The position numbers were made by a program, and so were the translations under genes. From an uncultured Prevotella sp. (GTDB lineage: Bacteria; Bacteroidota; Bacteroidia; Bacteroidales; Bacteroidaceae): 64,000 bases of DNA. Shown here in pieces: positions 8,136-17,582 of this stretch; within the stretch, counting starts at the first letter, position 1, and the number at the start of each line of letters is the position of its first letter. A model generated the notes under the pieces. That model was not told the DNA's origin. It did not search any database and was given only the letters and a program-made list of their open reading frames with translations. The stretch covers positions 1 to 64,000 of the forward strand of contig OMXO01000001.1 of NCBI GenBank assembly GCA_900315035.1, given 5' to 3'.

Positions 8136-10985
8136 CTATTTCAAAATCTTCTTCAGGAACTTCGGCGTATAGCCTTTCTTGCTCTTGGCAACCTGTTCGG
8201 GAGTCCCGGTTGAGAGAACCTGACCTCCTTTTCGACCTCCTTCTGGTCCCATGTCGATAATCCAGTCGGCTAACTTGATAACATCGAGGTTGTGTTCGAT
8301 GATGATGACAGTATTGCCGCGATCAACAAGTTTTTGAAGCACATCCATAAGAATGCGAATATCTTCGAAGTGAAGGCCGGTAGTTGGCTCATCGAGGATG
8401 TAAAGTGTCTTCCCCGTATCTTTCTTAGACAGTTCTGTGGCCAGTTTGACGCGTTGGCTCTCCCCACCAGAGAGGGTTGTGGAAGGCTGTCCCAATTTGA
8501 TGTAGCCTAAGCCTACATCCTGAATGGTTTTGATTTTACGGAGAATATCGGGTACGTTCTCAAAGAATTCGACAGCCTGGTTAATAGTCATGTCGAGAAC
8601 GTCTGCAATCGACTTTCCCTTGTAACGTACTTCAAGAGTCTCTCGGTTGTATCGCTTGCCGTGGCATTCCTCACAAGGAACCTGGATGTCGGGCAGGAAA
8701 TTCATCTCAATGGTCTTGTATCCATTACCGCCGCAGGTCTCACAGCGTCCGCCTTTCACATTGAAGGAGAAACGTCCTGGCTTGTAGCCGCGGATTTTTG
8801 CCTCGGGCAGGTTGACGAACAGCGAACGGATATCTGAGAAGACACCTGTATAAGTGGCAGGATTGGAACGGGGAGTGCGACCAATAGGACTCTGATCAAC
8901 GTTTACTACTTTATCTATATGTTCAAGTCCCTCAATGCTGTCATAGGGCATGGGAGCCTTCAGAGAGTGGTAGAAATGCTGTGAAAGGATGGGTTGCAGC
9001 GTTTCATTGATGAGGGTGGACTTTCCTGAGCCTGAAACACCAGTTACGAGATTCAGACAGCCTAATGGGAACTCGACATCGACATGTTTGAGATTGTTGC
9101 CCGTGCAGCCTCTAAGGATCAGACTTTTGCCATTGCCTTTGCGCCGCTTGGATGGGATGGCAATCTGTTGCTGTCCATTGAGATACTGGGCTGTAATCGT
9201 GTCGGTCTTGAGCATCTCCTTTGGAGTGCCTTGGAAAACGACCTCGCCTCCTTTACGCCCAGCCCGGGGGCCGATATCCACAATGTAATCGGCATTAAGC
9301 ATCATATCCTCATCGTGCTCAACGACGATGACGGTATTGCCCAGGTCGCGCAACTCTTTAAGCGAGCGGATGAGCCGTTCGTTGTCGCGCTGATGAAGAC
9401 CGATGCTCGGCTCGTCGAGGATATAGAGCACATTGACGAGTTGAGATCCTATCTGTGTGGCCAATCGTATGCGCTGGCTCTCACCGCCGGAAAGTGAGGC
9501 TGACTGACGATTGAGGGCTAGATAGTCAAGGCCTACTTCAAGCAGGAAGTCGAGACGTGTGCGAATCTCTTTGAGTATCTCTGTGGCAATCTGCTGTTGG
9601 TGATGGTCGAGATGCTGTTCTACCTCGTCGAGCCATTCTCGCAACTCGGTGATGTCCATAGATGCGAGTTCAGAGATGTTCTTGTCCCAGATACGATAGG
9701 AGAGGGCTTCCTTGTTAAGCCGTTGCCCATGACACTCAGGACACTCGCACTCGGCGAGAAACTGGTCTGCCCACTTTTGACCAGCTGCGGAGTCGTCGTT
9801 GTCCATGACGTTACGCAGATACTTGATGATGCCATCGAAGGCGATGAAATAGTCGCTGGATGTATGGACAAGTTCTTTGTCAATACGCACATTCTCCAAT
9901 GAGCCATAGAGCACCTCGCTCATAGCCTCGTCGGGGATATCCTGAATGGGGGTCTTAAGGTCGCACATTCCTGAACTTTGTTCGCCCACCCGGAGCCTTT
10001 CATATTTCTTAAGGATAGCCTCGACCTGCCAAAAGATCATTTGGTTCTTGTATTTGCCTAGTGGCACAATTCCACCATCGTGGATATTCATGCTACGGTC
10101 AGGGATGACTTTCGTGAGGTCAATCTGATTGATGACTCCTAATCCTTTGCAATGGGGACATGCACCTTGTGGCGAATTGAATGAGAAATTATTGGGGGCT
10201 GGATCTGAATAACTGATGCCTGTTGTGGGACACATCAATCGCTTGGAGAAATGTTTGACGGCGCCAGTGTCCTTGTCGAGAATGAGAATCAGCCCCTCAC
10301 CTTGTTTCATAGCGATTGCTACAGATTTCTTAAGGCGTTCTTCATCCTTGTCGGAAACTTGCAGCTTGTCAATGACCACCTCGATATCGTGATTCTTGTA
10401 ACGGTCCACTTTCATACCCCGGGTAATCTCAACGAGTTCACCATCGACACGCATGTTAAGGTAACCCTTACGGCGCATGGCTTCGAAAAGTTCGCGATAA
10501 TGTCCTTTTCGGCTTTTTACGAGGGGAGCCAATATGAAGATGCGTTTGCCGGCATAGTCGTGAAGAATCATATCAATGACTTTCTCCTCTGTATATTTCA
10601 CCATTTCCTCACCAGTGGCATAACTGTAAGCACGACCTGCCCGAGCAAAGAGAAGACGCAAGTAGTCATAGACCTCAGTGGTAGTGCCTACGGTTGAGCG
10701 GGGATTCTTGTTCGTGGTTTTCTGTTCAATACTGATGACGGGTGAGAGCCCCGTAATCTTATCGACATCTGGGCGCTCCATGCCCCCGAGGAAATTGCGG
10801 GCATAGGCAGAGAACGTCTCTATATATCGGCGCTGACCTTCGGCAAAGATCGTGTCGAAGGCCAATGATGATTTGCCGCTGCCGCTCAGACCGGTGATGA
10901 CGGTAAGCGACTGGCGTGGAATCTCAACATCGATGTTCTTCAGATTATGGACTCTGGCGCCATAGACATTAATTTTCTCGTTCAT
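8136..10985 (-). CDS. uvrA: Excinuclease ABC subunit A
   Basis: This 949-residue protein is the damage-sensing ATPase of nucleotide excision repair, which loads UvrB on lesions. Two ABC modules are visible: Walker [15 protein letters not shown] near the N terminus and [14 protein letters not shown] in the second half, each with an LSGGESQR signature followed by LYILDEPS/T Walker B motifs. Zinc-binding cysteine pairs include CPHCKG and the C-x2-C...C-x2-C module around [10 protein letters not shown] and CEECHGKR. Length is usual. It lies 4 bp downstream of a small secreted-protein gene on the same strand, so the two may be co-transcribed from the promoter at 11426-11456. Confidence 0.97.
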   Translation of the reverse strand: MNEKINVYGARVHNLKNIDVEIPRQSLTVITGLSGSGKSSLAFDTIFAEGQRRYIETFSAYARNFLGGMERPDVDKITGLSPVISIEQKTTNKNPRSTVGTTTEVYDYLRLLFARAGRAYSYATGEEMVKYTEEKVIDMILHDYAGKRIFILAPLVKSRKGHYRELFEAMRRKGYLNMRVDGELVEITRGMKVDRYKNHDIEVVIDKLQVSDKDEERLKKSVAIAMKQGEGLILILDKDTGAVKHFSKRLMCPTTGISYSDPAPNNFSFNSPQGACPHCKGLGVINQIDLTKVIPDRSMNIHDGGIVPLGKYKNQMIFWQVEAILKKYERLRVGEQSSGMCDLKTPIQDIPDEAMSEVLYGSLENVRIDKELVHTSSDYFIAFDGIIKYLRNVMDNDDSAAGQKWADQFLAECECPECHGQRLNKEALSYRIWDKNISELASMDITELREWLDEVEQHLDHHQQQIATEILKEIRTRLDFLLEVGLDYLALNRQSASLSGGESQRIRLATQIGSQLVNVLYILDEPSIGLHQRDNERLIRSLKELRDLGNTVIVVEHDEDMMLNADYIVDIGPRAGRKGGEVVFQGTPKEMLKTDTITAQYLNGQQQIAIPSKRRKGNGKSLILRGCTGNNLKHVDVEFPLGCLNLVTGVSGSGKSTLINETLQPILSQHFYHSLKAPMPYDSIEGLEHIDKVVNVDQSPIGRTPRSNPATYTGVFSDIRSLFVNLPEAKIRGYKPGRFSFNVKGGRCETCGGNGYKTIEMNFLPDIQVPCEECHGKRYNRETLEVRYKGKSIADVLDMTINQAVEFFENVPDILRKIKTIQDVGLGYIKLGQPSTTLSGGESQRVKLATELSKKDTGKTLYILDEPTTGLHFEDIRILMDVLQKLVDRGNTVIIIEHNLDVIKLADWIIDMGPEGGRKGGQVLSTGTPEQVAKSKKGYTPKFLKKILK

Positions 10986-10989
10986 TGCT

Positions 10990-11406
10990 TCAATTGTTGT
11001 TTGTGCCGTCTATGGTAGTACGGAGAAGGTTGACATCTTTACGGATATTATAATCTTGACCATCGGTGCCCTTGGCCTTACAAAGCAGGAAATACACGCC
11101 CTCCTCTACAGGATTGCCATTATAGGTGCCGTCCCAGCCTTCTTCTGGGTTGGTCCAATCGTAGAGCTTCTGACCCCAATGGTTGAAAATATAGGCATGG
11201 AACTCAATGATGTTCTGGCATTCCTTCGCCTTGAACTTGTCATTGTAATTGTCGTCGTTAGGCGTGAAGGTGTTGGGGAAACTAAGTTTGCTTACTGTAG
11301 GAGTCACTTCTTGTGAATGTTCTTCTTGCTCCTGCTCGTCCTGAGCCTGACAGGAAAATGGCAGGAAAACTACCAAAGAAGCCAGAAATATATGTTTTAT
11401 CTTCAT
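10990..11406 (-). CDS. Small exported protein consisting mainly of a gliding-motility-associated C-terminal (type B CTD) domain
   Basis: This 138-residue protein has an N-terminal export signal (MKIKHIFLASLVVFLPFSCQA). Cleavage after SCQA, or lipidation of that cysteine, are both possible; the lipobox is not canonical. A short acidic linker follows. From about residue 42 it matches the CHU_C / gliding motility-associated C-terminal domain pattern: FPNTFTPNDDNYNDKF, IFNHWGQKLYDW, then GWDGTYNGNPVEEGVYFLL. In Bacteroidetes this domain normally ends large proteins exported by the type IX secretion system. Here it stands almost alone with no cargo region. It is directly upstream of uvrA. Its function is unknown. 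Confidence 0.75.
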   Translation of the reverse strand: MKIKHIFLASLVVFLPFSCQAQDEQEQEEHSQEVTPTVSKLSFPNTFTPNDDNYNDKFKAKECQNIIEFHAYIFNHWGQKLYDWTNPEEGWDGTYNGNPVEEGVYFLLCKAKGTDGQDYNIRKDVNLLRTTIDGTNNN

Positions 11407-11425
11407 TTTAGAATGCTTTAATGTG

Positions 11426-11456
11426 CAAAGATACTAAAAAATTGATAATGGACAAT
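11426..11456 (-). promoter_or_regulatory. Bacteroidetes-type promoter for the CTD protein/uvrA
   Basis: On the minus strand the -7 box is TATCTTTG (11426-11433) and the -33 box ATTG (11453-11456), separated by 19 bp. The expected start lies about 15 bases before the ATG at 11406. The -33 box overlaps that of the divergent promoter. Confidence 0.65.
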
Positions 11457-11485
11457 TGTAAATTGACATTTATTTTGTACTTTTG
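11455..11485 (+). promoter_or_regulatory. Bacteroidetes-type promoter for the LysM protein
   Basis: The -33 box ATTG (11455-11458) and -7 box TACTTTTG (11478-11485) are 19 bp apart. CAATTG at 11453-11458 holds the -33 boxes of both divergent promoters. The placement supports ATG 11513 as the start rather than an upstream TTG. Confidence 0.65.
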
Positions 11486-11512
11486 TAGGCGAAATTGGTA
11501 AAATTAGAAATT

Positions 11513-12877
11513 ATGAACCGACTTTTAAGATATTTTTCGGTGTTTGTGATGCTCTTTGTAGCCGTAGCATTGGTCTCGGCACAGGAGTCAGAATCTATTC
11601 GCGGCATACACAAAGTGAAGCGTAAGGAAACCATTTTTGGTATCTCTCGCATGTATGATATCAGTATCGAGCAACTGATTAAGGCCAATCCCCAGATGAA
11701 TGAACCTGATTTCGAACTGAAAAAAGGTATGGAACTGAAGATTCCTTATGCGAACCAGAGTCAGACACCAGTACAGCCTGTCCAGCCTGTAGCCAAAGAG
11801 GTCCAGCGTAGTGATATGAAAGGCAGAGCCATCAAACTTGGTGTGATGCTGCCTTTACATGATATCAATGGCGACGGTCGCAGGATGGTGGAGTACTATC
11901 GTGGTGTGCTTATGGCTTGCGATAGTCTGAAGAAGCAAGGTGTCTCTGTGGATGTTCATGCCTGGAATGCTGCAGAAGACTGTGATATTCATCAGTTACT
12001 CACTGATAAGGCTGCTGCTAATTGTGATTTAATCATCGGTCCGCTCTATTCGAAACAGATGGATGCCCTTTCTGACTTTGTGACTAAACACGATATCCGA
12101 CTGGTTATTCCATTTTCTATTAATGCGCCTCAGCTGGCAAGTAACCGCAATATCTTTCAGATCTACCAGACGGAGACTGATGTGAATGAGTCCACCATAG
12201 GGCACTTCTTGGAACGGTTCAAGGGTTATCATCCCGTGTTTATCGACTGTAATGATTCAACAAGCAAGAAAGGTGTGTTTACTTTTGGTTTACGCCGTCA
12301 GTTAGAGCAACGTGGCATTAGTTATAATGTGACAAACCTGAAATCAACTGAGGACAACTTCACGAAATCTTTCAGTACCACCCAGCCCAATATTGTTATC
12401 CTGAATACTGGACGTTCACCAGAACTGGGTATCGCCTTCTCGAAGATTAATGGCATGAAGGTAAAGCATCCAGAATTGGACATCACGATGTTCGGCTATA
12501 AGGAATGGCTGATGTACACGAGGACACATTTGGAGAATTTCTATAAGTACAACACTCATATCCCATCAGTATTCTATTATAATCCCCTGTCGCCTGTGAC
12601 CCAGCGGTTGCAGCAGAAGTATTTTGCAAACTTCCATACCGACATGCAGAATGCGCTGCCGAGATTTGCCTTGACAGGTTTTGATCAGGCTTTCTTTTTC
12701 CTGAAGGGATTCCACAAATATGGCAAAAGCTTCAATGGGGCTGCTGGCATGTTCGGCTATCCTCCTGTTCAGACACCGCTTCAGTTTGAGCGTTACGGTA
12801 ATGGAGGCTTGCGCAATAAAATGCTGATGTTTGTGCATTACAAACCTGAGCATATGGTAGAAACCATCAAATTCTGA
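11513..12877 (+). CDS. Exported LysM-domain protein with a type 1 periplasmic-binding fold
   Basis: Starting at ATG 11513 gives 454 residues; an in-frame TTG at 11495 is less likely because it lies next to the predicted transcription start. A signal peptide (MNRLLRYFSVFVMLFVAVALVSA) is followed by a LysM module (HKVKRKETIFGISRMYDIS...IEQLIKANP) that would bind peptidoglycan. After a Q/P-rich linker, from about residue 100 (IKLGVMLPLHDING), the rest resembles the periplasmic-binding fold of branched-chain amino-acid receptors. No ABC permease is nearby, so a wall-bound sensor or scaffold role is more likely than transport. It is followed 3 bp later by the PorT-family gene. Confidence 0.75.
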   Translation: MNRLLRYFSVFVMLFVAVALVSAQESESIRGIHKVKRKETIFGISRMYDISIEQLIKANPQMNEPDFELKKGMELKIPYANQSQTPVQPVQPVAKEVQRSDMKGRAIKLGVMLPLHDINGDGRRMVEYYRGVLMACDSLKKQGVSVDVHAWNAAEDCDIHQLLTDKAAANCDLIIGPLYSKQMDALSDFVTKHDIRLVIPFSINAPQLASNRNIFQIYQTETDVNESTIGHFLERFKGYHPVFIDCNDSTSKKGVFTFGLRRQLEQRGISYNVTNLKSTEDNFTKSFSTTQPNIVILNTGRSPELGIAFSKINGMKVKHPELDITMFGYKEWLMYTRTHLENFYKYNTHIPSVFYYNPLSPVTQRLQQKYFANFHTDMQNALPRFALTGFDQAFFFLKGFHKYGKSFNGAAGMFGYPPVQTPLQFERYGNGGLRNKMLMFVHYKPEHMVETIKF

Positions 12878-12880
12878 TCA

Positions 12881-13681
12881 ATGCGCAAGTTTCTGTCTGT
12901 ATTACTGTTATCAGTTTCGTTGAGTGCTGCCGCACAGGTTGGTGAGTTCAGAAAAGATCTTGCTGTCGGTGTGAATGGTGGATATGTGATGAGTAATGTC
13001 AGCTTTATGCCTGAGGTGCCTCAGAACATGTTAGGTGGCATGACATTAGGTGTGACAGCTCGTTATACCTGTGAGAAATATTTCAAGAGTATATGTGCCG
13101 TTGTGGCTGAGGTGAATTACTCCCAGATAGGTTGGAAGGAGAATATCCTCACGATGCAGGATCAGCCTGTGCCGCTTCATACCGACCCGACTCAGAATCT
13201 TCGCTATGCCCGGAAAATGAATTATGTGCAGATTCCCTTGTTGGCAAGATTGGGTTGGGGACGCGAACGTAGTGGCCTCCAGTTCTTTTTTCAGGTAGGT
13301 CCACAATTCGGCTTTTTTCTTAATGAGAAGACTGAGGCAAATTTTGATGTGAAAGATCCAGCCTTTGATCCACGATATAAGGATGGTGAATACAGTAAAG
13401 ATTATAAATATGGTGGAATCCGTGCTTCGCATGTTGTGGCCCAGGACTCAATGGCTGTTGAGAATAAGTTCGACTATGGTGTAGCTGTGGGACTTGGTGT
13501 GGAGATGAGTAATCGACATGTAGGGCATTTCCTTGTGGAGGGCCGCTACTACTATGGGCTGGGTAATATTTACGGCAACTCTAAACGCGACCATTTTAGC
13601 CGCTCTAATTTCGGCAATATTGTCGTGAAGTTTACTTATCTCTTTGATATTATCAGAACTAAAAACTCAAAAATTAAATAA
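12881..13681 (+). CDS. PorT-family outer-membrane beta-barrel protein
   Basis: This 266-residue protein has a signal peptide (MRKFLSVLLLSVSLSAAAQ) followed by alternating amphipathic strands with G/Y-rich turns and a terminal aromatic-rich strand. It fits the outer membrane beta-barrel family that includes PorT of the type IX secretion system. Membership of the family is supported; identity as PorT itself is inference. It starts 3 bp after the LysM-protein stop and ends 3 bp before the peptide transporter gene. The nearby T9SS-type C-terminal-domain protein is suggestive only. Confidence 0.7.
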   Translation: MRKFLSVLLLSVSLSAAAQVGEFRKDLAVGVNGGYVMSNVSFMPEVPQNMLGGMTLGVTARYTCEKYFKSICAVVAEVNYSQIGWKENILTMQDQPVPLHTDPTQNLRYARKMNYVQIPLLARLGWGRERSGLQFFFQVGPQFGFFLNEKTEANFDVKDPAFDPRYKDGEYSKDYKYGGIRASHVVAQDSMAVENKFDYGVAVGLGVEMSNRHVGHFLVEGRYYYGLGNIYGNSKRDHFSRSNFGNIVVKFTYLFDIIRTKNSKIK

Positions 13682-13684
13682 ACT

Positions 13685-15220
13685 ATGTTCGAAGGACAAC
13701 CGAAAGGATTATTCGCGTTGGCACTAGCCAACACTGGTGAGCGCTTTGGTTATTACACGATGCTCGCTGTTTTTGCTCTGTTTCTGAGAGCCAATTACGG
13801 ATTGTCACCTGCTATGGCTGGTACAATCTATAGTTCATTCCTCATGCTGGTGTATTTCCTCCCGCTTATCGGTGGTATCATGGCTGATAAGTTCGGTTTC
13901 GGAAAGATGGTAACCACGGGTATTATCATCATGTTTGCTGGTTATTTGTTATTGTCTGTACCTTTGGGAGGCGATACTTTGGCGCTTGTTGTGATGCTGG
14001 CTGCCCTGTTGCTGATTGGTTTCGGTACAGGTCTTTTCAAGGGAAACCTGCAAGTAATGGTCGGCGATCTGTACAATGATGCCCAATATAAGGATAAGCG
14101 TGATGCAGGTTTCTCCATTTTCTATATGGCCATTAACATTGGAGCCCTGTTTGCTCCTACAGCAGCTATTCGCATTAAAGAGTATGCAGAGACCGCTTTA
14201 GGCTATTCATCGAATGATGCCTATCACTTCTCGTTTGCTGTGGCTTGTGCCTCGCTGATTCTTTCGATAGCTATCTATTATGCATTCCGTTCTACCTTCC
14301 GTCATACAGAGGGTGGTGCGAAGAAAGATGCTGCAAAGACTGATGCTACAAGTTCGGAGCCAGAACTTTCTAAGGAAGAGACCAAACAGCGCATTGTGGC
14401 ACTATGTCTGGTCTTTGCCGTTGTGATCTTCTTTTGGATGGCTTTCCATCAGAATGGATTGTCGCTGACATATTTCGCTGATGAGTTTACGGCGCAGTCT
14501 GCAGAAGGTCTGCAGGCCATGTGCTTTAATGTGTGGAACCTTGTGGCAGTTATCTTCATCGTTTATGCATTGTTCTCATTGTTCCAGTCGAAGACATCGA
14601 AAGGCAAGACCATCTCTGCCGTTGTTATTCTGGCAGCGCTGGCATTCCTTTTCTTACAGTATGATGCAGATGGCAGTGTAACAGTATCAGCTCCGATATT
14701 CCAGCAGTTCAACCCCTTCTACGTAGTGGCTCTGACGCCTGTATCGATGGCTATTTTTGGTTCTTTGGCTGCCAAGGGTAAGGAACCCTCTGCTCCAAGA
14801 AAGATTGCATACGGTATGATTGTCGCAGCCATCGCTTATGCGCTGATGGCATTTGCATCATTCGGTTTGCCGATGCCTCAGACGGAGATTGGTGCTGACG
14901 GTAACCCTGTTGCTGTTCATGTGGCTGACGTAACGCCCAACTTGCTGATAACGGTTTATCTGGTGCTGACCTTTGGTGAGTTGCTGCTCTCGCCGATGGG
15001 AATTTCTTTCGTTTCGAAGGTGGCACCTCCTAAATATAAAGGAATGATGATGGGTGGCTGGTTCGTGGCAACGGCTATTGGTAATCAGCTTGTCGTTGTT
15101 GGCGGTCTGCTCTGGGGAGCTGTTCCTCTTTGGATCTGCTGGAGCGTCTTCCTGGGTGTCTGTCTCGTTGCAGCTATCTTCATGTTTGCCATGATGAATC
15201 GTTTGGAAAAGGTCTGCTAA
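13685..15220 (+). CDS. POT/PTR family proton-coupled peptide transporter
   Basis: This 511-residue membrane protein has about 14 helices. The first helix carries the POT signature (NTGERFGYYTMLAVFALFL) with the E-x-x-E-R-F-x-x-Y-like proton-coupling motif in reduced form. The second POT signature region is recognisable around GTGLFKGNLQVMVGDLY and FSIFYMAINIGALFAP. Family members import di- and tripeptides with protons. It lies in a compact run, its stop directly adjoining the NhaC start. An S9 peptidase is encoded about 7 kb away on the other strand. Confidence 0.88.
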   Translation: MFEGQPKGLFALALANTGERFGYYTMLAVFALFLRANYGLSPAMAGTIYSSFLMLVYFLPLIGGIMADKFGFGKMVTTGIIIMFAGYLLLSVPLGGDTLALVVMLAALLLIGFGTGLFKGNLQVMVGDLYNDAQYKDKRDAGFSIFYMAINIGALFAPTAAIRIKEYAETALGYSSNDAYHFSFAVACASLILSIAIYYAFRSTFRHTEGGAKKDAAKTDATSSEPELSKEETKQRIVALCLVFAVVIFFWMAFHQNGLSLTYFADEFTAQSAEGLQAMCFNVWNLVAVIFIVYALFSLFQSKTSKGKTISAVVILAALAFLFLQYDADGSVTVSAPIFQQFNPFYVVALTPVSMAIFGSLAAKGKEPSAPRKIAYGMIVAAIAYALMAFASFGLPMPQTEIGADGNPVAVHVADVTPNLLITVYLVLTFGELLLSPMGISFVSKVAPPKYKGMMMGGWFVATAIGNQLVVVGGLLWGAVPLWICWSVFLGVCLVAAIFMFAMMNRLEKVC

Positions 15221-16633
15221 ATGTTATCATTCATCCCATTCCTGGTACTGATTGTACTCATTACATGTTGCGTTGCCGTTTTCGGTAACGCAACATTGGA
15301 TGGAGCCTCACAAGTGTCGTTGTTGGTGGCTTCGGCTGTTAGTGTGCTTGTAGGACATTTTTCTAAACGTCTGGAGTGGGAGAATCTTGAAAAAGAGATT
15401 ACTGCTAAGATTGCCAGTTGTACACCGGCTATCATTATTCTTTTACTGATTGGCGCCATCGGTGGTACATGGATGGTGGCAGGCATCGTTCCGACGATGA
15501 TTTACTACGGTATGCAGATCATCCGCCCGGAGGTGTTCTTTGTAAGTAGCAGTATTCTTTGTGCCATTATCAGTCTGATGATTGGATCGTCATGGACAAC
15601 CATTGCCACTATCGGTCTGGCGCTGATGGGTATCGGCAAGGCGCATGGATTCGATGATGGGTGGATTGCCGGTTCAATTATTACAGGTGCCTATTTTGGT
15701 GATAAACTGTCACCATTGTCGGATACTACAGTGTTGGCCTCAAGTGCTTCAGGTACACCACTCTTCACCCATATTCGCTATATGCTCTTTACTACAGTGC
15801 CGACGTTCTGTATTTCGCTGACTATTTTTCTTATTGCAGGCTTCACAATGAACGTGTCTGGACACGGTAATGTGATGGAGTTTGCGGAGGGACTTCAACA
15901 TACATTTGTCATTTCCCCCTGGCTTTTAGTGGTGCCAGTATTGACGGGTGTGATGATTGCCCGCCGTTGGCCTTCGATGGTGGTGCTGTTTTTGGCGATT
16001 CTTCTTGCAGTCATTGTTTCCTTGCTAGTACAGCCTCAGTTGGTGCATCAGATTTCCGGTGAGGAAGGTCAGGGCCTGTTAGCTCAGTACAAGGGTATGA
16101 TGCAGGTCTGCTATGGTAGTACCAACATTGAGACTGGTGTCCCGATGCTGAATGAACTGGTCCATACGGGTGGAATGGCGGGTATGATGCCTACTATCTG
16201 GCTGATTATTTGTGCACAGACATTCGGGGCTGCGCTCACTGCAACAGGACAATTACAAGAACTGATGAGCCTGATTCTGCGTTTTGCTAAGGGTGCAGCT
16301 TCGTTGGTGGCTTCTACTATTGGTACGGCTATCTTCTGTAACATTGCTACGGCCGACCAATACCTTTCCATCATGCTTTCCAGTTCGATGTTCAAAGACA
16401 CCTTCCGGGAGCGGGGCTATGAGCCACGTCTGCTCAGCCGTTCGTGCGAAGATGGAGCTACAGTCACTTCCGTGCTTGTGCCTTGGAATACTTGTGGCCT
16501 TACGCAGAGTACCGTTCTTGGTGTGGCTACAATTACTTATCTGCCATACTGCTTTTTTAATTACCTCTCACCGCTGATGAGTATATTTGTAGCCTCTATC
16601 GGTTGGAAGATTTATCGTCATGCGAACGATTAA
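15221..16633 (+). CDS. nhaC: NhaC-family Na+/H+ antiporter
   Basis: This 470-residue inner-membrane protein shows NhaC family motifs: LLLIGAIGGTWMVAGIVPTM, SSWTTIATIGLALMGIG and the charged segment GAYFGDKLSPLSDTTVLAS in the transport core. Members exchange sodium for protons; some relatives move malate/lactate or other organic ions, so the substrate is not certain. The gene starts the base after the peptide-transporter stop and its end overlaps the next gene by 14 bp. Confidence 0.85.
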   Translation: MLSFIPFLVLIVLITCCVAVFGNATLDGASQVSLLVASAVSVLVGHFSKRLEWENLEKEITAKIASCTPAIIILLLIGAIGGTWMVAGIVPTMIYYGMQIIRPEVFFVSSSILCAIISLMIGSSWTTIATIGLALMGIGKAHGFDDGWIAGSIITGAYFGDKLSPLSDTTVLASSASGTPLFTHIRYMLFTTVPTFCISLTIFLIAGFTMNVSGHGNVMEFAEGLQHTFVISPWLLVVPVLTGVMIARRWPSMVVLFLAILLAVIVSLLVQPQLVHQISGEEGQGLLAQYKGMMQVCYGSTNIETGVPMLNELVHTGGMAGMMPTIWLIICAQTFGAALTATGQLQELMSLILRFAKGAASLVASTIGTAIFCNIATADQYLSIMLSSSMFKDTFRERGYEPRLLSRSCEDGATVTSVLVPWNTCGLTQSTVLGVATITYLPYCFFNYLSPLMSIFVASIGWKIYRHAND

Positions 16634-17582
16634 TCTGCTATTATTTTGTTTCTTCGCGCTATTGTCTTTCTCTCAGTCGCTGACCGTCGTAGAACTTAAT
16701 GGCGAAAATCTCTTCGATTATCGTGATGATGAAGGAAAGCAAGATGAAGAGTATTTGCCTGAGGCCACGCGGCATTGGACGAGAAAGCGTTACTGGCGCA
16801 AACTGAATAATATCGCCCAAGAACTGCTTTCATGTAGTGATGATGGTATCCCCGACTTGATAGCTCTCTGCGAGGTAGAGAATGATTCGGTTTTGAATGA
16901 TCTCTGTCATCGTTCACTTTTGCGCAATGCAGGTTATGATTACCTGATGACCTCTTCGCCCGATCTTCGTGGTATCGATGTGGCTTTGCTTTATTCCTCT
17001 TTTACATTTGCTCCCCTTCGTAGTTATTCTCTTAGGATTACTCCCGTTGAAGGAATGCGTCCAACCCGAGATATCCTTTATGTTGCAGGTCAGATAGTCT
17101 CTGGCGATACGCTCCATGTCTTCGTGGTCCACATGCCTAGCCGATTTGGCGGCAAGCGCTATTCACAGCCGTTCCGCCAAGCCGTAGCTGATCGTCTATG
17201 CCAGTCGCTTGACTCCATTCAGCGAATCTTGCCTCATGCTCCGATCCTTATTGCAGGAGATTTTAATGAGGAGAACGATGATCCTGCGCTCCGTCAGATT
17301 TGTCAACATGGAATTTGGCATCTGACAAAAGATGCTAAAGGCCCTTCTGGTGTTAAGGGTACCTACAGATATCAGGGCGAGTGGGGGAGTATCGACCATA
17401 TCCTGGGATCTTATTCTATTTATAATAAGGTGGATACAACCTATATCCATGCCCCTCGCTTTCTGCTTGAAGAGGAAACGAAATATGGCGGTTTACGCCC
17501 ACGTCGCACATACAATGGCATGCGATACCAACCCGGCTATAGCGACCATTTACCTCTTGTTGTCCGACTTAATGTTAGGTAA
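16620..17582 (+). CDS. Exported endonuclease/exonuclease/phosphatase-family protein
   Basis: This 320-residue protein has a signal peptide (MRTINLLLFCFFALLSFSQS) and the DNase I-like fold. Visible motifs are LNGENLFDY with the catalytic Asn, a metal-binding glutamate in LIALCEVEN, DVALLYSS, HVFVVHMPSRFGG, IAGDFNEE and SDHLPLVVRL at the end. Relatives cleave DNA or phosphomonoesters/diesters outside the cytoplasm; the substrate cannot be read from sequence. It overlaps nhaC by 14 bp. Its last 33 bp overlap, on the opposite strand, the end of the convergent MFS gene. Confidence 0.85.
   Translation: MRTINLLLFCFFALLSFSQSLTVVELNGENLFDYRDDEGKQDEEYLPEATRHWTRKRYWRKLNNIAQELLSCSDDGIPDLIALCEVENDSVLNDLCHRSLLRNAGYDYLMTSSPDLRGIDVALLYSSFTFAPLRSYSLRITPVEGMRPTRDILYVAGQIVSGDTLHVFVVHMPSRFGGKRYSQPFRQAVADRLCQSLDSIQRILPHAPILIAGDFNEENDDPALRQICQHGIWHLTKDAKGPSGVKGTYRYQGEWGSIDHILGSYSIYNKVDTTYIHAPRFLLEEETKYGGLRPRRTYNGMRYQPGYSDHLPLVVRLNVR

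Noticed and set aside
8292-10697. Plus-strand open frames inside uvrA
   Set aside because: All lie opposite conserved UvrA sequence and have no recognisable domains or start signals.
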